In this document: piece by piece, positions 59,301 to 64,000 of the stretch | How positions within the stretch are numbered: the stretch's first letter is position 1 | Layout: each line of letters opens with the position of its first letter | Assembly: GCA_031551125.1 (NCBI GenBank) | Contig: JAVBOB010000003.1 | Coordinates: forward strand, 5,852-69,851 | DNA: 64,000 nucleotides | Reading direction: 5' to 3' | Source of the DNA: JAIRNF01 sp031551125 | Lineage (GTDB): Bacteria > Bacteroidota > Bacteroidia > Bacteroidales > UBA932 | Notes under the pieces: model-generated | What the model saw: only the letters and a program-made list of their open reading frames with translations | Told to the model about the DNA's origin: nothing | Databases searched by the model: none | Position numbers and translations under genes: made by a program

Positions 59301-59338
59301 CTTATTCTTATTTCTGTCTCCTGACTTCTATCAAGAAT

Positions 59339-60271
59339 TTATTCCTGCTCAATCAAAAAGCGTTCAACATCAATGGCAGCCATGCAGCCCGAACCGGCAG
59401 CCGTGATGCCTTGACGATAGCGAGTATCTTGTACATCACCACAAGCAAAAACACCAGGAACGTTAGTTTCAGTAGTTTTTCCTCTTGTAATAATGTATCC
59501 ACTCTCATCTGTTTCAATCCATGGCTTAAACAGCTCTGAGTTGGGATGGTGACCGATAGCCAAGAAGAACCCTTGCACTTCAATGGTCTTCTCGCTACCA
59601 CTTTTGTGGGTTAACAGCACACCGTTTACGCCGTTCTCATCACCTAAAACCTCTTTAGTTTGGCTTTCCCAAAGAATCTCAATATTAGCGGTTTTTTTCA
59701 CGCGCTCTTGCATAGCCTTTGATGCGCGTAGCTCATTACGGCGAACTATCAAGTACACCTTGCGGCATAAGCCTGCCAAGTAGCTGGCTTCTTCGCAAGC
59801 CGTATCACCACCGCCAACAACGGCAACATCTAAGCCTTTATAGAAAAACCCGTCGCAAGTAGCACAAGCGGAAACACCTTGTCCACGGAATTTTTCCTCT
59901 GAGGGAAGACCCAAGTATTTAGCTGTGGCTCCGGTAGCAATAATAATCGTATCTGCTTCCAGCTCCTTTTGCTCATCAATAATAACTTTAAAAGGCCGCT
60001 TAGAAAGGTCAACCTTACTTACTACACCATAGCGCAAATCGGCACCAAAACGTCCGGCCTGTTTTTTTATGTCGTCCATCATTTCAGGGCCTGTAACACC
60101 ATTCGGATATCCGGGAAAATTTTCAACTTCAGTAGTAATGGTTAACTGTCCACCGGGCTGCATGCCTTCGTATAAAACAGGCGAAAGGTTAGCCCGTGAC
60201 GCATAAATAGCAGCGGTATATCCTGCGGGACCACTACCAATGATAAGACATTTTACTTTTTCGGTACTCAT
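59339..60271 (-). CDS. trxB: Thioredoxin-disulfide reductase
   Basis: This 310-residue FAD enzyme reduces thioredoxin with NADPH. The FAD Rossmann motif is GSGPAG (12-17), followed by GMQPGGQL. The redox-active pair is C136-C139 in SACATCDGFF. The NADPH-binding motif is VVGGGDTACEEA, and the FAD-contacting end is FACGDVQDTRYRQGITAAGSG. Length is typical of the low-molecular-weight class. The ATG at 60271 is preferred over a TTG two codons upstream. No thioredoxin gene lies nearby. Confidence 0.97.
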   Translation of the reverse strand: MSTEKVKCLIIGSGPAGYTAAIYASRANLSPVLYEGMQPGGQLTITTEVENFPGYPNGVTGPEMMDDIKKQAGRFGADLRYGVVSKVDLSKRPFKVIIDEQKELEADTIIIATGATAKYLGLPSEEKFRGQGVSACATCDGFFYKGLDVAVVGGGDTACEEASYLAGLCRKVYLIVRRNELRASKAMQERVKKTANIEILWESQTKEVLGDENGVNGVLLTHKSGSEKTIEVQGFFLAIGHHPNSELFKPWIETDESGYIITRGKTTETNVPGVFACGDVQDTRYRQGITAAGSGCMAAIDVERFLIEQE

Positions 60272-60368
60272 TTTCAATCTGGTTTGATTATATATGTAAA
60301 ACTATTATTGGAGGTTACATTTAAGAAGTAAAGGTACGATTTTTCGACCAAACAATTTAATTTAGCGG

Positions 60369-60376
60369 CAAAGGTA
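60369..60376 (-). promoter_or_regulatory. TAnnTTTG -7 box for trxB
   Basis: TACCTTTG on the minus strand, about 98 bases upstream of the trxB ATG. Confidence 0.45.
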
Positions 60377-60397
60377 TCATTTAAAAGAAATAATCGT

Positions 60398-60405
60398 TAT
60401 CTTTG
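60398..60405 (+). promoter_or_regulatory. TAnnTTTG -7 box for tRNA-Pro
   Basis: TATCTTTG ends 12 bases before the tRNA; identical octamer to the tRNA-Arg promoter. Confidence 0.6.
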
Positions 60406-60417
60406 CACCCACAAAAT

Positions 60418-60491
60418 CGGGGCGTGGCGCAGTTGGCTAGCGCACTTGCATGGGGTGCAAGGGGTCGAATGTTCGAGTCATTTCGCCCCGA
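60418..60491 (+). tRNA. tRNA-Pro (anticodon GGG)
   Basis: 74 nt. Acceptor CGGGGCG pairs perfectly with CGCCCCG. The D stem is GCGC/GCGC. Anticodon stem CTTGC/GCAAG encloses loop ATGGGGT, and T stem GAATG/CATTT encloses TTCGAGT. Positions 34-36 read GGG, decoding CCC (and CCU by wobble). The discriminator is A and CCA is not encoded. Confidence 0.96.
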
Positions 60492-60502
60492 CTTTTAAAA
60501 TC

Positions 60503-60536
60503 AAGCGGTTGCAGAAGTTCTGCAACCGCTTTTTAT
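60503..60536 (+). terminator. Terminator of tRNA-Pro
   Basis: AAGCGGTTGCAGAA / TTCTGCAACCGCTT stem followed by TTTATTTTA. Confidence 0.85.
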
Positions 60537-60598
60537 TTTATGGTATCCAAGCAGCTGAATACTACCGGAGGAAATCTATATTGACAAAAACAGCGTCT

Positions 60599-62044
60599 CT
60601 ATCTCCAGCTACGTATGTAGAACAATAACAGTAGCCCGTATATTTCCAAACGCCCGATAAGCATAACGATAGAAAGAATAAACTTTCCGGCGGCAGGTAT
60701 AGTATTCCAGCTGGTAAATGAATTAAATATATCAAAACCAGGGCCTACGTTACTCATGGCGCTCAACGACACTGAAAATCCGGAGAGGAGATTTAAGCCC
60801 ATAAGCGTCATTAAAATTGTAGATACAAACACAATAAGCAGAAAGAAAACAATAAATAGTAGCACGGACGATACCGTATCATCTTCCACCCTAACACCAT
60901 CAACCCTAACCGGAACTACCGCATTGGGGTGCTGCTGTTTGCGTATCTGCGCCCCTATCGCCTTAAACAGTATAACTATCCTATTTACCTTTACTCCTCC
61001 TGCCGTAGAACCCGCACAGGCGCACTGGAACATTGCATACAACAGTATAAGTATGGAGAACGGTGGCCATACCGATGTATCGGCTGTAGCAAATCCGCTG
61101 GTTGTAGTAAGGGCAACTATCTGAAATATGGCCTTTCTAAACGACTCTCCAAATGTCGCGTAATGGTTCGTAAAAAGTAGGTTTAGAGCAATAAATAACG
61201 CTCCTACCAGTAAAAATAGCAAGTAAAACCGTACAACCGATGAGCGGAAAAGGAAGAAGGAACGTCCGGTAACCGATGAGTATATCATACCGAAGTGAAG
61301 CCCCGACAAAACCATGAAAATAATGACTACAAGCTCTATCCATCCGCTGCTATAGGCGGCAATACTCGCATCTCTGGTGCTAAAGCCTCCGGTTGCTATG
61401 GTAGAAAACGCATGACATACGGCATCGAATAAATTCATTCCTGCCAAAAACAATGAAACGGTCGAAGCAATCGTAAGCCCGACATATACGCTTAGCACCA
61501 CCCTGATAGTCTGCTGAGATTTAAACTTAAAATCATCCTGTGCCAGCTGAGACATTTCAATCTTGCTCAGCTTCATCTTATTGGCACCGAAGCTGGGCAA
61601 CACTATCAGCGCAAACATAACCACTCCTACCCCACCGGCCAAATGTGTACACGACCGCCAGAAAAGTATTCCTTTCGGCAATGTTTCCACGCTATTAAGA
61701 ATGGTTGCGCCTGTTGTAGTAAAACCAGATACGCTTTCAAACCATGCGTTGGTAACAGTAAACGGATCTCCATACAGAACGTACGGGAGCATACCGAAAA
61801 GGCAACAGCCAACCCACGCAAAAAGCACAATACAGTATATTTCTTTGAGGCTCATTTGCGAATCGGCAGGCACAAAAATAAGCGGGAAAAAGCCTACTAC
61901 AGCCGTTATACAAGCGCTAAGAAGGAGGGGCAAAAATGATGAATCGGAATTATTAGCAAGAGAAACTCCTGCAGAAAGAAACATAAAGCATGCGTTCAGC
62001 AAAAGGATAAATCCTACATAACGAACAATAATGCTGGTTCTCAC
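60599..62044 (-). CDS. trkH: TrkH-family potassium uptake protein
   Basis: This 481-residue polytopic transporter of the SKT family has four selectivity-filter-like repeats. Examples are SVSGFTTTGATILNSVE, FSTIATGGFSTRDASI, TTTSGFATADTSVWP and SAMSNVGPGFDIF. It moves K+ with Na+ or H+, normally gated by a TrkA-type regulator, which is absent here. The GTG at 62044 (MRTSIIVRYVGF) is taken as start; a TTG at 62053 would give three more residues. It is tightly coupled to the HAMP gene upstream, with 2-11 bases between them. Confidence 0.93.
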   Translation of the reverse strand: MRTSIIVRYVGFILLLNACFMFLSAGVSLANNSDSSFLPLLLSACITAVVGFFPLIFVPADSQMSLKEIYCIVLFAWVGCCLFGMLPYVLYGDPFTVTNAWFESVSGFTTTGATILNSVETLPKGILFWRSCTHLAGGVGVVMFALIVLPSFGANKMKLSKIEMSQLAQDDFKFKSQQTIRVVLSVYVGLTIASTVSLFLAGMNLFDAVCHAFSTIATGGFSTRDASIAAYSSGWIELVVIIFMVLSGLHFGMIYSSVTGRSFFLFRSSVVRFYLLFLLVGALFIALNLLFTNHYATFGESFRKAIFQIVALTTTSGFATADTSVWPPFSILILLYAMFQCACAGSTAGGVKVNRIVILFKAIGAQIRKQQHPNAVVPVRVDGVRVEDDTVSSVLLFIVFFLLIVFVSTILMTLMGLNLLSGFSVSLSAMSNVGPGFDIFNSFTSWNTIPAAGKFILSIVMLIGRLEIYGLLLLFYIRSWR

Positions 62045-62055
62045 GGCAAACAAAC

Positions 62056-62835
62056 TTATTGGTTATCCTTTGTTTCTTTTTTCTTCAGCAACTCGGTCAA
62101 CGTTTTTACCTGCTCGTTCAGCTTATCTATTTCATCTTGGGTATCAACTTTCACCGAATAAGGTACACGACTTGAAAGGAAGGCGTTTATTCCCTTTTTT
62201 ATTCGAAGTATAGGAGCAACAATATAGCGATTTAGAAAATAGTTAAAAAAGATGATTAGCAGTATACCTGCCGATATTGCAATAATTCCCGGCATAATCA
62301 TCCGGTAGTAGTTTTTTTCCAAACGGGAAGAGTTTGCCGCTAACGCTTCTTGGTTGATATCCATTAGCGCCATAATTGTATTGGCTAACGGGTAAAATGA
62401 ACCGCGATAGCTTACGCTATACCAGTTCTTGCGCTCACTCTCCGAAAAATTTTTGACAACAGATAGGCTATCTAGTACCTTTTTATAGCTGCTATAGGCT
62501 TGTTGCAGCTTGTTTATTAACGTATCCTCTCCTTTCACCGTAATGTTATTGGATGCCAGCTGTCTTTGTTTCTCAAAGCTTGCCGTATCAGCCATTAATT
62601 CACTGATCCGGAAGTCTATGTTATTCTCAGCCCAGTCATACACATACTTGTTTTGCTTATACAACAAGCGCTCCATAGCTTTTGCTGCATCCATGCTTTT
62701 TACATTATCAGACAGTAGCCCGGATATGGAAGTTGCCATTCGAGTCATTTCGAAAACGGAAATAACTCCGGAAAGCAATAAGATAAAGCCTATGGCAACA
62801 AATCCTAATAATACTTTTTTACGAATGCCCAACAC
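62056..62835 (-). CDS. HAMP-domain membrane protein without output domain, coupled to trkH
   Basis: This 259-residue protein has two transmembrane helices (about residues 8-28 and 182-203) around a four-helix-bundle-type sensor region like those of chemoreceptors and kinases. A HAMP domain follows (YIVAPILRIKKGINAFLSSRVPYSVKVDTQDEIDKLNEQVKTL). It ends with a short charged coiled coil (LLKKKETKDNQ) and has no kinase, cyclase or methyl-accepting domain. The GTG start has an AAAGGA sequence upstream. It lies immediately before trkH, so it may sense a signal and affect TrkH directly. Confidence 0.82.
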   Translation of the reverse strand: MLGIRKKVLLGFVAIGFILLLSGVISVFEMTRMATSISGLLSDNVKSMDAAKAMERLLYKQNKYVYDWAENNIDFRISELMADTASFEKQRQLASNNITVKGEDTLINKLQQAYSSYKKVLDSLSVVKNFSESERKNWYSVSYRGSFYPLANTIMALMDINQEALAANSSRLEKNYYRMIMPGIIAISAGILLIIFFNYFLNRYIVAPILRIKKGINAFLSSRVPYSVKVDTQDEIDKLNEQVKTLTELLKKKETKDNQ

Positions 62836-62890
62836 TTAGAAATTCCTTTAATAGCAGGATAACAAAACGCATCCTGCTTGTTTGTCCGCG

Positions 62891-62898
62891 CAAAAATA
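62891..62898 (-). promoter_or_regulatory. TAnnTTTG -7 box of the HAMP-trkH operon
   Basis: TATTTTTG on the minus strand, 56 bases upstream of the GTG at 62835. Confidence 0.5.
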
Positions 62899-62958
62899 CA
62901 ATTTTAAATGTTCCGTTATTGTTTTTAAACAGAAAATGTCGGCGTATCATATTTACTA

Positions 62959-63005
62959 AAAGCAAGCGGTCAACCCTCATAATATGAGGGTTGACCGCTT
63001 GCTTT
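62959..63005 (-). terminator. Terminator of the Calx-beta surface protein gene
   Basis: 22-base perfect arms (AAAGCAAGCGGTCAACCC... / ...GGGTTGACCGCTTGCTTT) around a 3-base loop, 18 bases past the stop codon of the gene at 63023. Confidence 0.85.
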
Positions 63006-63022
63006 ACTCCTAACTTTTTTAT

Positions 63023-64000
63023 TTAAGGTATTATTCCCGTAATATTCAGTATAAGTGAACGGGTACCCTGTACTATTTGGTTGTTTTTAACCGTAACAGG
63101 CAGCTCTACACCATTTTGTCCCGCAGGTATAGTTACATAAGTAACGCCCAGTGGTTCATAGTCTTTGTTTACCTCCGCTGTACTACTTGCCGATACCGTT
63201 ACGCCAACTTTAACTGCATTAGCAGCAGTAATAGCCGTATTGGCAAACCGAATACGGAAGCTGCCGTTAGTACCGGGCTCACTGGCAGCCGTTACCCCCG
63301 GTAGTGGACGGAACTTCTCCACAATAATCTCTCCATTATCGCAATCGGCAATTGTTGCTGATGCCGTATTGTCAGGAGATGTTGCCAAAGGTAAAGCCGT
63401 TGAGCTATTCGTTGCTCCTGCTAAGGTTGCTATTAACGTTGTCCCCAAATCAAGAATGTTATTTGTAGTGGGCGTTAAATAAAGTGACAGCCTTGTAGTG
63501 TTGGCCGGAATTGTAACCGTACTTGCTGCTCCGGAATACCAGCCGGCAGGCGTCATAGCGCTAAAGCCGGATACCGCAGCCGTACCGCTCATTGTTAGCG
63601 TTACCGTTGTAGGAGTAGATACCGCCTTTGACAAAACAAGATCAAATACGTTGGTGCTGGCACAAGTGCTAATGTTGTTTTTCTTCTCTATGCTTACGGT
63701 GGGGGTATCGTCGTCAACGATGGTAATGGTAGCGCTGGTAGTACCAAAGGGAACGGCCAACGCACCGCAGGCCACCGCATCAAGCGATAGCGAGAACGTA
63801 CGGTTATCTTGAGGGGTGGTATTCCCCTTAATCTTTACGTTGTTAAGAACTATTTCCGTAGGTGTAGTGTAGTTTCCGGCAGGAATGGTAAACGCATTAC
63901 CCACCAGCTCATAGTCGCCGGCGGTAGCCGTACCGTCGGCCGCTGATATTTTCACCGTTTGGGGGGCGTTGAGCACACCACCGCTTATGGTTGCTCTAAT
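63023..64000 (-). CDS. Calx-beta domain surface protein, C-terminal fragment
   Basis: The reading frame is open to the right edge, so this is the 3' portion (325 codons) of a longer gene. At least three Calx-beta-like repeats are visible. Each has the pattern TISAADGTATAGDYELVGNAFTIPAGNYTTPTEIVL, a VPFGTTSATITIVDDDTP boundary, and spaced VxIPAxxTxxxLxLxPxxN strands. Calx-beta modules bind Ca2+ and occur in large adhesins and surface proteins. The protein ends SLILNITGIIP without a T9SS-type C-terminal domain or a membrane anchor. The internal GTG at 63976 is not the start. Confidence 0.88.
   Translation of the reverse strand: MRATISGGVLNAPQTVKISAADGTATAGDYELVGNAFTIPAGNYTTPTEIVLNNVKIKGNTTPQDNRTFSLSLDAVACGALAVPFGTTSATITIVDDDTPTVSIEKKNNISTCASTNVFDLVLSKAVSTPTTVTLTMSGTAAVSGFSAMTPAGWYSGAASTVTIPANTTRLSLYLTPTTNNILDLGTTLIATLAGATNSSTALPLATSPDNTASATIADCDNGEIIVEKFRPLPGVTAASEPGTNGSFRIRFANTAITAANAVKVGVTVSASSTAEVNKDYEPLGVTYVTIPAGQNGVELPVTVKNNQIVQGTRSLILNITGIIP

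Larger units (their letters stand above)
59099..59332. repeat. 30-base inverted repeat framing nested palindromes
   Basis: 59099-59128 and 59303-59332 are inverted repeats with 29 of 30 bases matching (GATAGAAGTCAG, A or G, AGACAGAAATAAGAATA). Nested inside are the synthase terminator, a family C element (59193-59262) and the trxB terminator, so the whole convergent gap is layered palindromes. Similar AGAAGTCAGAA strings occur at 28327. Confidence 0.8.

Overview
The window is chromosomal DNA of a member of the Bacteroidota. The evidence is consistent throughout. Many genes are preceded by the phylum's TAnnTTTG -7 promoter box, and Shine-Dalgarno sequences are weak. The gene families are typical of the phylum: DUF5686/carboxypeptidase-regulatory-like outer-membrane protein, DUF1573, DUF3667, TPR histidine kinase with a NarL/LuxR regulator, LptE-type lipoprotein next to secG, and vWA protein with a CarboxypepD_reg-like N-terminus. 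I cannot place it more finely. There is no transposase, prophage, CRISPR array or rRNA. Two tRNAs (Arg-CCG, Pro-GGG) are present.

Layout. 1-12 kb: start of ffh, argS, an M28-like peptidase with a substituted active site, mtgA, a comF-family gene, an HsdR-N-like nuclease-domain protein, DUF1573 and DUF5686 envelope proteins, an OsmC protein and fabD. 12.2-16.9 kb: tRNA-Arg, then a dissimilatory nitrite-to-ammonia operon nrfH-nrfA-resB-ccsA-ygbA behind a Crp/Fnr-type palindrome. 17.2-28.3 kb: a large AsmA-like protein, a DNA alkylation repair protein, an AraC regulator, VOC and SRPBCC proteins, a Ca2+-type P-ATPase with a GNAT enzyme, and a TonB-like protein. 28.6-35.4 kb: a two-component system (TPR kinase plus LuxR regulator) divergent from a cluster of small lipoproteins, a DUF805 membrane protein and a beta-barrel protein. 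35.6-38.4 kb: sigma-54 activator, lptE, TPR-like protein and secG. 38.6-42.1 kb: ECF sigma factor, tsaD and a porin. 42.2-46.9 kb: an MBOAT/SGNH/SGNH/lipoprotein operon suited to acylating a surface polymer. 47.9-59.1 kb: vWA protein, pheT, two DUF3667 paralogs, a UbiA prenyltransferase, a flavin reductase and an alpha-oxoamine synthase. 59.3-64 kb: trxB, tRNA-Pro, TrkH with a HAMP-only partner, and the 3' end of a Calx-beta surface protein.

The strongest signal that gene calls do not explain is the divergent control region at 31.24-31.36 kb. Two copies of a palindrome (arms AATACCCCAC / GTGGGGTATT) lie exactly symmetrically between two outward-facing TAnnTTTG boxes. This implies that one regulator, probably the neighbouring LuxR-type protein, drives both its own operon and the envelope lipoprotein cluster.

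The intergenic DNA is crowded with at least seven families of short palindromic repeats. Several are arrays of miniature palindromes with 5-bp arms and a 3-nt spacer. One MITE-like element with terminal inverted repeats appears to have truncated a 4Fe-4S ferredoxin-type gene at 47.1-47.35 kb. All functional statements are read from sequence motifs and family knowledge. No database search was possible.
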